A DNA stretch of 58,158 nucleotides. It comes from an uncultured Clostridia bacterium (GTDB lineage Bacteria > Bacillota > Clostridia > Christensenellales > Borkfalkiaceae). Location: positions 1-58,158 of the forward strand of contig CANQTD010000008.1 of NCBI GenBank assembly GCA_947626685.1, given 5' to 3'. Positions 6,921 to 16,634 of the stretch are shown here, in pieces. The translations under genes were made by a program, and so were the position numbers. The notes under the pieces were generated by a model. That model saw only the letters and a program-made list of their open reading frames with translations, was not told the DNA's origin and ran no database searches. Positions within the stretch are counted from its first letter, which is position 1. Every line of letters begins with the position of its first letter.

Positions 6921-9091
6921 TATAAGTGAAGAACGCGGTCTCTGATCTCCTGCGTGCGCCCCTGGTTCCAATACTGCGAGCCGATATAGCCGCAGGTACG
7001 GCGGGCGACGTTCATCTTGCTCTGGTCGCGGTTATGGCAGTGCGGGCACTCCCAGAGGAGCTTGCCGTCCTCCTCGACGATGGCAATCTCGCCGTCGTAG
7101 CCGCACACCTGGCAGTAGTCGCTCTTGGTGTTCAGCTCGGCGTACATGATATTGTCATAGATGTATTGCATCACGGCGAGCACCGCGGGGATATTGTCCT
7201 GCATGTTGGGAACTTCCACATAGGAGATCGCGCCGCCCGGCGAGAGCTGCTGGAACTCGCTCTCGAATTTGAGCTTCGTGAAGGCGTCGATATGCTCGGT
7301 GACGTGCACATGATAGCTGTTCGTGATATAATTTTTGTCGGTGACGCCCGGAATGATGCCGAACCGCTTTTGCAGGCACTTGGCGAATTTGTACGTCGTG
7401 CTCTCGAGCGGCGTTCCGTAGAGCGAGAAGTCGATATTGTGCTTCGCCTTCCACTCCTTGCACTTGTCGTTCATGTGCTGCATGACGGAGAGCGCGAACG
7501 GCTTTGCCTCCTCGTCGGTATGCGATTTGCCCGTCATATAGCGGACGCACTCATACAGCCCCGCATAGCCGAGCGAGATCGTGGAATACCCGCCGTAGAG
7601 GAGCTTGTCGATCTTTTCGCCCTTTTTAAGACGGGCGAGCGCGCCGTACTGCCAGAGAATGGGCGCGGCGTCCGAAAGCGTCCCTTTCAGGCGGTTGTGG
7701 CGGCACAAGAGGGCGCGGTAGCAGAGGTCGAGGCGTTCGTCGAAGATGCGCCAGAACTCGAGCATGTTCCCCTTCGAGGAGAGCGCGACGTCGGGAAGAT
7801 TGATCGTGACGACGCCCTGGTTGAACCGTCCGTAATATTTGGGATCGCCGTTCTCGTCGACGTACGGCGTGAGGAAACTGCGGCAGCCCATACAGGTGTA
7901 GCAGTGGCCGTTGCCGTTCTTGTCGACCTTGTACTCGAGCATCTTCTTCTCGGAGATATAGTCGGGCACCATGCGCTTCGCCGTGCATTTTGCGGCGAGC
8001 ACCGTGAGATCCCAAAAGCGGCTTCCCTCCCGCACATTGTCCTCTTCGAGAACGTAGATGAGCTTGGGGAAAGCGGGCGTCACCCACACCCCCGCCTCGT
8101 TCTTGACCCCCTGGATGCGCTGTTTGAGGGTCTCTTCGATGATCATGGCGAGATCTTCGCGCTCGCGTTCGCTGCGCGCTTCGCCGAGATACATGAACAC
8201 GGTGACGAAGGGAGCCTGTCCGTTCGTGGTGAGCAGGGTCACGACCTGATACTGAATGGTCTGGATCCCCTTCTTGATCTCCTCGCGGAGCCGTTTTTCG
8301 GCGATCGAATTGATCCTTTCGCCGTCATAAATGCCCATTTCGGCGAGCTCCTCCGCCACTTCCGCACGGATCTTTTGGCGGCTGATATCGACGAAGGGCG
8401 CGAGGTGAGTGAGCGAGATGCTCTGCCCGCCGTATTGGTTGGACGCGACCTGCGCGATGATCTGCGTCGCGATATTGCAGGCCGTGGAGAAAGAATGCGG
8501 CTTTTCGATGAACGTCCCCGAGATGACCGTCCCGTTCTGGAGCATGTCCTCGAGGTTGACGAGGTCGCAGTTGTGCATGTGCTGGGCGAAGTAGTCCGCG
8601 TCGTGGAAGTGGATGATCCCCTCGTCATGCGCCTCGACGATGTCGGGCGGGAGCAGGATGCGGCGCGTCAGATCTTTGGAGACTTCCCCCGCCATATAGT
8701 CGCGCTGGACGGAGTTGACCGTCGGATTCTTGTTGGAATTTTCCTGTTTGACTTCCTCGTTGTTGCACTCGATGAGCGAGAGGATCTGCGCGTCTGTCGT
8801 GTTGTATTGGCGGACAAGAGAGCGGGTGTAGCGGTAGGTAATGTACTTGCGCGCCACTGCGAACGCCTTTTGGTCCATGATCTGGTTTTCTACGAAGTCC
8901 TGTATCTCCTCTACGCTGACCGCCCGGTTGAGATCTCTCGCAAGCGACGTGACGTTCGCCGCGATCGTCTCGATCTGTTCGTCTGTAAGTCCGTTTCCTT
9001 CGCTGACCTCTCTATTTGCCTTGCGGATCGCGCCGATGATCTTTTCCACATCGAAAGCGACTTCCGCACCGTTCCGTTTGATGATTTTCAT
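6920..9091 (-). CDS. nrdD: Anaerobic ribonucleoside-triphosphate reductase (class III)
   Basis: The oxygen-sensitive glycyl-radical enzyme that makes dNTPs from NTPs. Residues 1-90 form an ATP-cone regulatory domain (IKRNGAEVAFDVEKI). The centre carries the catalytic barrel with C-Y-T-C-M-G-C-R. A C-terminal zinc site (CQVCG and CPHC) precedes the glycyl radical motif RTCGYIG with the radical glycine near residue 701 of 723. ATG 9091 has AAGGGGTG upstream; the frame extends 29 codons further but without a ribosome site. Coupled to nrdG; controlled by the promoter at 9181-9209 and tandem NrdR boxes at 9217-9263. Confidence 0.96.
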   Translation of the reverse strand: MKIIKRNGAEVAFDVEKIIGAIRKANREVSEGNGLTDEQIETIAANVTSLARDLNRAVSVEEIQDFVENQIMDQKAFAVARKYITYRYTRSLVRQYNTTDAQILSLIECNNEEVKQENSNKNPTVNSVQRDYMAGEVSKDLTRRILLPPDIVEAHDEGIIHFHDADYFAQHMHNCDLVNLEDMLQNGTVISGTFIEKPHSFSTACNIATQIIAQVASNQYGGQSISLTHLAPFVDISRQKIRAEVAEELAEMGIYDGERINSIAEKRLREEIKKGIQTIQYQVVTLLTTNGQAPFVTVFMYLGEARSEREREDLAMIIEETLKQRIQGVKNEAGVWVTPAFPKLIYVLEEDNVREGSRFWDLTVLAAKCTAKRMVPDYISEKKMLEYKVDKNGNGHCYTCMGCRSFLTPYVDENGDPKYYGRFNQGVVTINLPDVALSSKGNMLEFWRIFDERLDLCYRALLCRHNRLKGTLSDAAPILWQYGALARLKKGEKIDKLLYGGYSTISLGYAGLYECVRYMTGKSHTDEEAKPFALSVMQHMNDKCKEWKAKHNIDFSLYGTPLESTTYKFAKCLQKRFGIIPGVTDKNYITNSYHVHVTEHIDAFTKLKFESEFQQLSPGGAISYVEVPNMQDNIPAVLAVMQYIYDNIMYAELNTKSDYCQVCGYDGEIAIVEEDGKLLWECPHCHNRDQSKMNVARRTCGYIGSQYWNQGRTQEIRDRVLHL

Positions 9092-9150
9092 TGGGCACCC
9101 CTTATCACATTTCTGTTGTAAATATGGTTCCCGATCGGGGGAAGAAAGAA

Positions 9151-9176
9151 GCGTTCCCTCAAGAGAGAAGGAACGC
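9151..9176 (-). other. Hairpin in the nrdD leader
   Basis: GCGTTCC (9151-9157) pairs with GGAACGC (9170-9176) at the very 5' end of the predicted nrdD mRNA, which could stabilise it. Confidence 0.4.
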
Positions 9177-9180
9177 ATCC

Positions 9181-9209
9181 ATTATACTCCATTCCGTTTG
9201 CCTTGTCAA
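9181..9209 (-). promoter_or_regulatory. Sigma-A promoter of nrdD-nrdG
   Basis: A perfect consensus on the minus strand: TTGACA (9204-9209), 17 bp spacer, TATAAT (9181-9186). Transcription would start near 9174, leaving a leader of about 80 nt. Confidence 0.88.
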
Positions 9210-9216
9210 GACTTTG

Positions 9217-9263
9217 GCACAATATTTTGACGAAAAATTTTTTCGAAACACTATATCTTGTGG
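9217..9263. promoter_or_regulatory. Tandem NrdR boxes upstream of nrdD
   Basis: GCACAATATTTTGACG (9217-9232) and ACACTATATCTTGTGG (9248-9263) both fit the NrdR box pattern (ACAC-N-ATAT-NTN-GTGT). Their starts are 31 bp apart, the spacing known for paired NrdR sites. They lie just upstream of the -35. NrdR represses nrd genes when dATP is plentiful; the nrdR gene itself is not in this window. Confidence 0.75.
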
Positions 9264-9330
9264 TAAAATGCCATTTTGCGCCCTTTTTTGATGTGAAACA
9301 TGAGGGCGCGTTTGGTTACACGGCAGAAAA

Positions 9331-9999
9331 TCAGACGAGGCGGTTCCCGTTGATATCGAGCGAGAAGCGGCAGTTCAAAAATTCGGCTGCCTTTCTGCAC
9401 ATCTGCATGCGGACGAAGTAGATCTCGAAGTAGTCCATCACCGAGCAGATCGTGGGGTCGATCTCAATATAGAGCGCGATGACCGTCGCCTCCCGTTCGA
9501 CGGAAATGTACGAGCGTTCGGAGGCGAGGTTGACGCGGTCGTGGATATTTGCCTTGAACACGTCCTCGATCTTCTTCTTGACGCGGCTCTTGTGGACGTC
9601 CGCTTTGTCGGCGATGATGAGCGCGCTCGAAATATCGGAGACGGGCGAGCCGTACTGCTCGTCGTGGTTTCCGATCGCCATCATAATGTCGGCGGCGTTC
9701 CTGTAATCCATGCCGAGGCGCGTGAGAATGTTGTATGCCATGATGCCGCCGCTCTGCGCATGGTCGGCGCGGTTGACGCAGTTGCCGATATCGTGCAGAT
9801 ATCCCGCGATCTCCGCAAGTTTGACGCGCTCCTCGGGAGCCCCGAGCCCGCGCAGAATGTCTGCCGCCCACTTGCTCACGATGCTTGCGTGCCTTCTCGA
9901 GTGTTCCGTATATTTGCGCGCCTTGATCTGGTTCTCCGTCATCTCCATGATGGCTTCGACCTCAGGGTCTTTTTTTATGATGGAAATATCAGGGATCAT
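9331..9999 (-). CDS. HD-domain phosphohydrolase
   Basis: This 222-residue protein shows the HD signature in order: H-S-R-R-H (first His near 34), Y-L-H-D-I-G at about 67-72 with the catalytic HD pair, a later G-N-H-D-E, and a D-K-A-D segment near 132. HD proteins hydrolyse nucleotides or cyclic dinucleotides; the substrate is not readable from sequence. It starts 3 bp after the stop of the PfkB kinase gene, with GGAG in the end of that gene as its ribosome site, so the two form an operon. No membrane segments. Confidence 0.8.
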   Translation of the reverse strand: MIPDISIIKKDPEVEAIMEMTENQIKARKYTEHSRRHASIVSKWAADILRGLGAPEERVKLAEIAGYLHDIGNCVNRADHAQSGGIMAYNILTRLGMDYRNAADIMMAIGNHDEQYGSPVSDISSALIIADKADVHKSRVKKKIEDVFKANIHDRVNLASERSYISVEREATVIALYIEIDPTICSVMDYFEIYFVRMQMCRKAAEFLNCRFSLDINGNRLV

Positions 10000-10002
10000 T
10001 GC

Positions 10003-10926
10003 TTAAAACTCCGTAACTGTCAGATTGGAAAAAATTTCGTCGTATTTGGCTTTGGTGAAAGAAATGGTGCCGAACGTCGTGACCGTCGCCGTTCCCGCGG
10101 CGACGCCTGCGCGCAAGATCTCGGGCAGGCCGGCCCCCTCCTGCATCTTGACGGCGACTGCGGCGACCATGCCGTCTCCCGCGCCCACCGTGGAGTTGAC
10201 CGCGACGTTGATGCTCTTGCAGTAATAATTCTTCGTGCCGTTTGTGATGATCGCGCCGTCCCTTCCCAGCGAGAGGAGAACGTTCTTCGCCCCGCGGTCG
10301 AGAAGTTCGCGGCAGCCCTGCAACATGTCGTCGCGCGTTTTCAGCTCGCGGCCGAGCGTTTCTTCGAGTTCTTCGAGATTGGGCTTGACGAGATCGACGC
10401 CCGCTTCGAGCGCGGCGAGCATCTTCGCCCCCTCGGTGTCGGCGATGCGCAGCGATCTCGGGTCGACGGCGCGGAAGATCTCGCGGTAATAGCCCGTATC
10501 CACGCCGCGGGGGAGCCCGCCCGATATGACGGTGACGTTCGACCGCGAAGAAAAGTTTCTGATCGCCTGCATGAGTTCCACGAGTTTATCGGCCCCTACC
10601 CGCTCGCCGACGTCGTTAATCTCGGTGAGCATGGAACGCTTGTCGATGAGTTTGTAATTTTCGCGGACCCTGCCGCCGTTCCAGACAAAGGAGAACGGAA
10701 CGCCTTCCCTGTCGAGCGCGCGTTCGAACATGGCGCCGTTTTCGTTGTACATAAAGCCTGTCGCTTGCGCTTCGGCTCCCAGCCTCGAAACCCCGATCGC
10801 AACATTGATCGCCTTTCCGGTGAACGAGAGCGTCTTGCTCTTTACGACGTTCACCTTGCCGATGTTGAGCGAATCGAGCTCGATGGTGACGTCGACGCTC
10901 GGACTCATGCACACAGTCAATATCAT
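10003..10926 (-). CDS. PfkB-family sugar-phosphate kinase (1-phosphofructokinase/FruK-like)
   Basis: A ribokinase-fold enzyme of 307 residues. The C-terminal signature N-S-T-V-G-A-G-D-G (near 245-253) holds the catalytic aspartate and anion hole, and the N-terminal G-K-A-I-N-V-A block matches the FruK/LacC group. The most likely reaction is ATP-dependent phosphorylation of fructose-1-phosphate or tagatose-6-phosphate. No fructose PTS or deoR-type regulator lies next to it, so the substrate stays open. GAGGGTAGAG precedes the ATG. The downstream gene is an HD phosphohydrolase in the same operon. Confidence 0.8.
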   Translation of the reverse strand: MILTVCMSPSVDVTIELDSLNIGKVNVVKSKTLSFTGKAINVAIGVSRLGAEAQATGFMYNENGAMFERALDREGVPFSFVWNGGRVRENYKLIDKRSMLTEINDVGERVGADKLVELMQAIRNFSSRSNVTVISGGLPRGVDTGYYREIFRAVDPRSLRIADTEGAKMLAALEAGVDLVKPNLEELEETLGRELKTRDDMLQGCRELLDRGAKNVLLSLGRDGAIITNGTKNYYCKSINVAVNSTVGAGDGMVAAVAVKMQEGAGLPEILRAGVAAGTATVTTFGTISFTKAKYDEIFSNLTVTEF

Positions 10927-10987
10927 TCTCTACCCTCTCGGCCGTCCGTTTTGCGCGGACGAAGAGCCGGACGGCCGGCTCAAAACA

Positions 10988-11016
10988 ATTATATTATAAA
11001 ATTTCGGTTATTTCAA
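10988..11016 (-). promoter_or_regulatory. Sigma-A promoter of the pfkB-HD operon
   Basis: On the minus strand TTGAAA (11011-11016), 17 bp, TATAAT (10988-10993). The following leader (10935-10980) is rich in GGCCGTCCG/CGGACGGCC inverted repeats and may fold strongly. Confidence 0.7.
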
Positions 11017-11067
11017 TGGGTTTTTGAAAAAAAACGGAATTTTTTCGCCCGAGGCGCGGAAAGCCCG

Positions 11068-12030
11068 TCACATGGAGATCATCTGCAACGTCTCATAGAG
11101 TTCGTAATTGAACTTCTTCTTCATGGAGACGGCCTCGATGATGTCCATATCGATGATCTCGTTCTTGTGGATGCCCACGACGCGGTTCCCGATGCCGTCT
11201 TTGAGGAGGCGGACCGCCTTGTTGCCGAACTGCGCGGCGAGCATTCTGTCTGCCATAGAGGGCGAACCGCCCCTCTGGATGTGCCCGATATTCGTGGCGC
11301 GCACGGAATAGGTCGTCACTTCCTGCAACTTTTTCGCGAATGCGTCCGCGCCCATTACGCCCTCGGCGACGACGATAATGTTGGAGTGCTTGCCGTTCGC
11401 GCGCGAACGGTTGATGCGCATCACGATATCCTCTATGTCATAGGCGATCTCGGGCACGACGATGATCTCCGCGCCCGAAGCGATGCCCGTATAGAGGGCG
11501 ATATCGCCGCAGTGCCGTCCCATGACCTCCACGACGGAGATGCGCTCGTGCGAGTTCATCGTGTCGCGGAGCTTGTTGATGATGTCGAGATTGGTGTTCA
11601 CGGCCGTATCGAAGCCGAGCGTATAGTCGGTGTACTGCAAATCGTTGTCGATGGTGCCGGGAATGCCGATGGTGGGAATGCCGAAGTTTTCCGTCAGGCA
11701 CTTTGCGCCGCGGAACGAACCGTCGCCGCCGATGACGACGAGCCCCTCGATCCCTCTCTTTTCCAGCGTTGCGACCGCCTGTTTTTGCCCTTCCACCGTG
11801 AGCATTTCAAGACAGCGCGCCGTGCGGAGCATCGTTCCGCCCCGCTGCACGATATCCGAAACGCTGCGCATTTCCATAGGCATCATCGCGTCGTCGATGA
11901 GCCCCGCATAGCCGCGTTCGATGCCGTAAACTTCCATGCCGAAGTAAATTGCCGTGCGTACGACCGCACGGATCGCTGCGTTCATGCCGGGCGCGTCGCC
12001 GCCGCTCGTCAAAAGTCCGATTTGCTTCAT
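11068..12030 (-). CDS. pfkA: ATP-dependent 6-phosphofructokinase
   Basis: Phosphorylates fructose-6-phosphate, the committed step of glycolysis. The 320-residue protein shows the N-terminal G-G-D-A-P-G-M-N-A, the ATP-type G-G-D-G-S loop near 102-106, the catalytic P-G-T-I-D-N-D near 125-130, and M-G-R-H-C-G. The glycine in GGDGS indicates ATP rather than pyrophosphate use. Start: GGAGGTT precedes ATG 12030. It follows dnaE, an order common in Bacillota, but has its own extended -10 promoter. Confidence 0.95.
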   Translation of the reverse strand: MKQIGLLTSGGDAPGMNAAIRAVVRTAIYFGMEVYGIERGYAGLIDDAMMPMEMRSVSDIVQRGGTMLRTARCLEMLTVEGQKQAVATLEKRGIEGLVVIGGDGSFRGAKCLTENFGIPTIGIPGTIDNDLQYTDYTLGFDTAVNTNLDIINKLRDTMNSHERISVVEVMGRHCGDIALYTGIASGAEIIVVPEIAYDIEDIVMRINRSRANGKHSNIIVVAEGVMGADAFAKKLQEVTTYSVRATNIGHIQRGGSPSMADRMLAAQFGNKAVRLLKDGIGNRVVGIHKNEIIDMDIIEAVSMKKKFNYELYETLQMISM

Positions 12031-12066
12031 AGTAACCTCCGATAGTAAACCCGTATAGCCTTGCCT

Positions 12067-12075
12067 ATTATAACA
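12067..12075 (-). promoter_or_regulatory. Extended -10 promoter of pfkA
   Basis: The minus strand reads TGTTATAAT, a TGn-TATAAT extended -10; the -35 position holds only TTTCCT. It lies between the dnaE stop and pfkA. Confidence 0.55.
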
Positions 12076-12115
12076 GATTCCTCAAAAAAAGGAAAGAGTT
12101 TTTCTGCGTTTTTTC

Positions 12116-15100
12116 TTATTGATATTTGATTTTGTCCTCGGAGAGGAGCATGCGCAGTTCCGCCGTGAGCGCGCGCGTGAGGTTGACGGAGCAGGTGTAG
12201 CCCGTGTTTCCCTCCCGCAGGACGCGCGCCTTCGTCGTGCCCCTGTACTCCTCCAAAATGGACAAGAGCTCGGAAAGAGCGTCCTCGGAGAGCCCCCTCG
12301 CGTTCAGCCAGAGCGTTTTTTCGCGCTGTTTTTCCGCCGGGGCGGGCTCTTTCGCCCCCTCGCCGGGTTCGCGGAACTCCTCGAGGGAGTCGGCCACGAT
12401 CACAGGCAGTTTCCCGGGAGAGAAGTCGATCTTCCCCGTGACGGAAACGACGGCGTCCATCCGCAGGAACGGCTTCGCCCTCTCGTATATTTTGTTAAAG
12501 ACGACGCATTCTATGCTCCCATAGAGATCCTCCACCGAGATGAACGCCATCGTCGCACCCGATTTCGTATTGATCTTCTTGATGGCGGAGACGATCCCGC
12601 CCATCGAGACCTGATCGTCCGCATGGACGTTCTGGTAGGTGCGTTCCCCCGTCTCCTCGTCCTCCTCGTAGTCCGCGAGCAGGCCGCAGTTGAAATTGCA
12701 ATTCGCGAAGTAGCGCGCGTACGCCATGAACGGGTGCCCGCTGACATAGACGCCGAGCACCGATTTTTCCTTCGCGAGGAGATCCATGTGCTCCCACTCG
12801 GGAATGTCGGGAAATTCGGCTTTGGGGGCCTCCTCGCGGATAATATCGCCGAACAGGGAGAGCTGCGCGCCGTTTTTCTGCTTGTCCATGCCGCTGATGC
12901 GCCGCATGAGATCTTCGTAGACGGCGGCGTACTGCGAACGCTTGTAGCCCATCGAGTCGAACGCGCCGCCGAAGATGAGCGCCTCCACCATGCGCCTGTT
13001 GAGGAACTTCGTGCACCGCATGAGGAAGTCGGAGAAATCCGCGAACTTTCCGTTCTTTTCGCGCTCTTCGATGACCTCCTCCATCGCGGAGATGCCGACG
13101 CCTTTGAGCGCGCAGAGACCGAAGCGCACCCCGTCCCCCTGCACCGAGAAATACGCCTTCGAGGAGTTGACGTCGGGCGGGTAGACCGCGATGTTCTTCT
13201 CCTTCATGTAGACGATATACTTCGCGATCTCCTCGATCTTCGTGATGCGGTTGTTGAGAACGCCCGCGAGAAATTCCTTCGGATAATATTTTTTGAGGTA
13301 CGCGGTCTGGTACGCAACGACCGCATACGCCGCCGCGTGCGATTTGTTGAACGCGTAGGAAGCGAAGCTCTCCATCTGCGCGAAGAGTTTCGCCGCGACG
13401 TCGGGTTCGATCCCGTGCGCCTGACAGCCCGTGATATTCCCGCCCTTCTCGATATTGCCGTAGATGAAATTATCCCTCTGCGCCATCAGCTCGTTCAGGT
13501 GTTTCTTCGCCATCGCGCGGCGCACGAGGTCTGCCTGTCCCAAAGAGTAGCCCGCGAGATTCTGGAAGATCTGCATGACCTGCTCCTGGTAGATGATGAC
13601 GCCCGACGTCTTTTCGAGGATGGGTTTGAGAAGAGGCGTCAGATACTCGATGCTCTCGGGATGTTCCCTGTTTTTCAGATAGGTCGGGATGAAATCCATC
13701 GGGCCGGGGCGGTAAAGCGAAATGCCCGCGATCAGATCTTCGAGGCAGGTCGGTCTGAGCTGTTTCATGAACCGCTTCATTCCGCCTTGTTCGAGCTGGA
13801 ACACGGCGTCGCAATCGCCCTCCGAAATGAGCTCATACGCCTTCGGGTCGTTGCAGTCCTGCCCGAATTCGATCTTTCTGCCCGTGTCCTCCAATATGTA
13901 ATCGCACGCTTTTTTGATATCGGTGAGCGTCGTGAGGGCGAGGAAGTCCATTTTGAGCATGCCTATGGACTCCACTTCCTTCATGTCGAACTGCGTCGTA
14001 ATGTCCGCGTCGTTGCGGGAGAGCGGGACGTTGTCCGCGATGCGCTTGCGGCAAATGACGACCCCCGCCGCGTGCTTGGAGGTGTTGCGGGGCATCCCCT
14101 CCAGCTTGAGCCCCATGTCGATGACCCGTTTCAGCGTCTCGTCCGACTCGTAGATCCCGATAAATTCGCTGTTCCGCTTCGCCTCCTGGTCGGCGAGCTT
14201 CTTCTTCGCCTCGTCGTTCTTGTCGGGATCGTCTTTCGTCTCCTCCACCTTTCTCCTGCACGCCTCGATGTTCAGCCCGAGCAGTTCGCGGATGGTGGAC
14301 TTCCCGTCCATGAGTTTGGTGACGCGGTCGGTCTCCGAATAGGGCACGCGCATCACCCTTCCCACGTCCTTGATGACGGCGCGGGACGCAAGCGTACCGA
14401 ACGTGACGATCTGCGCGACGTTCTCTGCACCGTATCTCCTGCGGACGTAATCGATCGTCTCCTCCCGTCTCTCCGTGCAGAAATCGACGTCGAAGTCGGG
14501 CATGGAGACGCGGTCGGGATTCAGGAACCGCTCGAAGAGCAAATCGTAGCGGAGCGGATCGACGTTGGTGATGCCGATCGCATATGCGACGATGCTCCCG
14601 ACGCCCGAACCTCTGCCGGGGCCGACGGGAATATCGTGCGTGCGCGACCAATTTATATAATCCCACACGATGAGATAATAGTCGGCGAACCCCATCTTGA
14701 TGATGATCTCCAGCTCGTACTCCGCGCGCTTTCTGATCTCTTCGGTGACTTCGCTGTAACGGGTGGGAAGCCCCTCCCACGTCAGTTTGCGCAAAAAATC
14801 GGGCGACGGCGTGCCGTCGTCTGCGGTGTAGAGCGGGATCAGAGATTTATCGTACACGGGATCGCCGTTCTCTTTCAGCGCGAACGGCGTATCCGTCTCG
14901 GACACCTTATCCGCAATGGCGCGGGTGTTCGAGATCGCCTCGGGATAGTCCTTGAACAGTTCCGCCATCTCGTCGCCCGACTTCATGTAGAATTCGTGCG
15001 TCTGCATCTTCATGCGGGTCGGATCGTCGAGGGTGCGTTTCGTCTGGATGCACATCAGGACGTCCTGCATCTCCCAATCCTCTTTTTTGAGATAGTGGAC

Positions 15101-15703
15101 GTCGTTGGTCGCGACGAGCGGGATCCCCGTCTCCTGCGAGATCTTCACAATCAGCGGCAGGATCATCTTCTGTTCGGGAATGCCGTGGTCCTGTATTTCG
15201 AGATAGAAATCCTCGCCGAACGCGTCGCGGAGAGAGAGCGCGAACGCCTTTGCGGCCTCATATTCCCCCGCCATGAGAAGGCGCGGGATGCGCCCCGCAA
15301 GACACGCCGAAAGGCAGATGACCCCCTCGGTGTGCTCCTTCAAGACGGTATAGTCGATGCGCGGGCGGTAGTAATAGCCGTCCACGAAGGCGAGCGAGTC
15401 GAGCTGGACGAGGTTGATATACCCCGCCTTGTTCTTGGCGAGCAGGATGAGGTGGTCCGCCTTTTGGTCGATATGTTCCCTGTAATTGTCAACGACATAG
15501 AATTCGCATCCTATGATCGCCTTGATCTTGTTCTTCTTGCACTTTTCGGCGAATTTGAGGGAAGCGTACATGTTGCCGTGGTCGGTGAGGGCGACGGCGT
15601 CGATATGGTTCTCCACGCAGTGACGGATCAGGTCGTCCACTTTGACGGCCCCGTCGAGAAGGCTGTATTCGCTATGGAGATGAAGATGCACGAAATCGGT
15701 CAT
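12116..15703 (-). CDS. dnaE: DNA polymerase III subunit alpha (DnaE)
   Basis: The replicative polymerase catalytic subunit, 1195 residues, a usual DnaE length. Residues 1-210 are the PHP domain (H-L-H-L-H-S-E-Y-S-L-L-D-G). The palm carries G-P-G-R-G-S-G near 350 and the catalytic P-D-F-D-V-D-F near 400. The fingers/helix-hairpin-helix region and an OB domain (about 980-1080) follow. There is no 3'-5' exonuclease insertion, so it is DnaE rather than PolC. AAGGGATC precedes the ATG, which overlaps the whiA stop as ATGA. Confidence 0.96.
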   Translation of the reverse strand: MTDFVHLHLHSEYSLLDGAVKVDDLIRHCVENHIDAVALTDHGNMYASLKFAEKCKKNKIKAIIGCEFYVVDNYREHIDQKADHLILLAKNKAGYINLVQLDSLAFVDGYYYRPRIDYTVLKEHTEGVICLSACLAGRIPRLLMAGEYEAAKAFALSLRDAFGEDFYLEIQDHGIPEQKMILPLIVKISQETGIPLVATNDVHYLKKEDWEMQDVLMCIQTKRTLDDPTRMKMQTHEFYMKSGDEMAELFKDYPEAISNTRAIADKVSETDTPFALKENGDPVYDKSLIPLYTADDGTPSPDFLRKLTWEGLPTRYSEVTEEIRKRAEYELEIIIKMGFADYYLIVWDYINWSRTHDIPVGPGRGSGVGSIVAYAIGITNVDPLRYDLLFERFLNPDRVSMPDFDVDFCTERREETIDYVRRRYGAENVAQIVTFGTLASRAVIKDVGRVMRVPYSETDRVTKLMDGKSTIRELLGLNIEACRRKVEETKDDPDKNDEAKKKLADQEAKRNSEFIGIYESDETLKRVIDMGLKLEGMPRNTSKHAAGVVICRKRIADNVPLSRNDADITTQFDMKEVESIGMLKMDFLALTTLTDIKKACDYILEDTGRKIEFGQDCNDPKAYELISEGDCDAVFQLEQGGMKRFMKQLRPTCLEDLIAGISLYRPGPMDFIPTYLKNREHPESIEYLTPLLKPILEKTSGVIIYQEQVMQIFQNLAGYSLGQADLVRRAMAKKHLNELMAQRDNFIYGNIEKGGNITGCQAHGIEPDVAAKLFAQMESFASYAFNKSHAAAYAVVAYQTAYLKKYYPKEFLAGVLNNRITKIEEIAKYIVYMKEKNIAVYPPDVNSSKAYFSVQGDGVRFGLCALKGVGISAMEEVIEEREKNGKFADFSDFLMRCTKFLNRRMVEALIFGGAFDSMGYKRSQYAAVYEDLMRRISGMDKQKNGAQLSLFGDIIREEAPKAEFPDIPEWEHMDLLAKEKSVLGVYVSGHPFMAYARYFANCNFNCGLLADYEEDEETGERTYQNVHADDQVSMGGIVSAIKKINTKSGATMAFISVEDLYGSIECVVFNKIYERAKPFLRMDAVVSVTGKIDFSPGKLPVIVADSLEEFREPGEGAKEPAPAEKQREKTLWLNARGLSEDALSELLSILEEYRGTTKARVLREGNTGYTCSVNLTRALTAELRMLLSEDKIKYQ

Positions 15704-16620
15704 AATGATCCCTTTTCTTCTGCGATCCGCATGAGACGGCGGATCCTGTGATTGAGACAGCTCTTGGAGACATGCAGCTGTTCGGCGAGCTCGGCAAGCG
15801 AGAGCGTGGGGTTTTCCAGCCTCGCTTCGAGCACGGAAAGAAGGGCGGGCGGGAGTTTTTCGGCCGTCCCGTTCCGCCGCAGGCGGTCAAACGTCACCGT
15901 CTGCGCCACGCTCGCGGTCGCCGCCCTGTCCGCATTGCCCGCCATGCAGTTTTCCACGCGGTTGCGGTTGTTGTTCTCCTCCCGGACGGCAGAGAGCTTT
16001 TCGAGCGTCCCGAGAGCGGATTCGGCCCCGACGACGGAGAGAAAATCGCAGATCGCCTCCCTGCTTTTCAGATAGACGACGCGCCGTTCGCCCCGCCCGA
16101 GGGTATTCGAAAAGATCTGGATCCTGTCGAGTGCGCCGCGGCAGGGTTCCGCGCCCCGTTCGGAGGAACCGTCAAAGACAAATTCGAGATGATACCCCGT
16201 CTTTGTCCCCTCTTTCGGAAGGGTGCAGCTTCCCCCGCCGAGAAACGCGCCTTTGACGTAGGAGAGCGCGCAGCACTCCCCTATGCCGTCGTACGGCCTG
16301 TAATCGCTGATCTCGTCGGCATATTCGAAGGCGTTCCCGCCCCGGTAGGCGAAGGTGAGCTTGTCCCGCCCGTGCTTGGGGTCGCGGACGGCCTCTGTCA
16401 GCGCCATCTGCACGCCGAACAGCTGTTCCACGATGCCGAGCAGATACCCTGCGATCTCCTCGCTCTCGCTCGTGAACGAAAAACCGTCGGGACGGTTTTT
16501 GAGACCGAATTCCCAATCCCCGCAGGTGTCGAAGATCCCTGCGAGAAGCGCGCACTTGCAGCACCGCTTTTCGGGGACGCTCCTGATGAGTTCCCGTTTG
16601 ATCTCCTGTGTGAAATTCAA
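15700..16620 (-). CDS. whiA: DNA-binding protein WhiA
   Basis: A conserved Gram-positive regulator of division and sporulation with a degenerate LAGLIDADG homing-endonuclease fold at the N-terminus and a helix-turn-helix at the C-terminus (residues about 265-300, L-A-E-L-A-E-Q-L-H-V-S-K-S-C-L-N-H-R). The start M-N-F-T-Q-E-I-K-R-E-L and the block N-R-N-R-V-E-N-C near 220 are family-typical. It overlaps dnaE by 4 bp. In many Bacillota rapZ and yvcK precede whiA; here a PHP-domain gene stands in that place. Confidence 0.93.
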   Translation of the reverse strand: MNFTQEIKRELIRSVPEKRCCKCALLAGIFDTCGDWEFGLKNRPDGFSFTSESEEIAGYLLGIVEQLFGVQMALTEAVRDPKHGRDKLTFAYRGGNAFEYADEISDYRPYDGIGECCALSYVKGAFLGGGSCTLPKEGTKTGYHLEFVFDGSSERGAEPCRGALDRIQIFSNTLGRGERRVVYLKSREAICDFLSVVGAESALGTLEKLSAVREENNNRNRVENCMAGNADRAATASVAQTVTFDRLRRNGTAEKLPPALLSVLEARLENPTLSLAELAEQLHVSKSCLNHRIRRLMRIAEEKGSL

Positions 16621-16634
16621 GCTCCACCCCGTTT

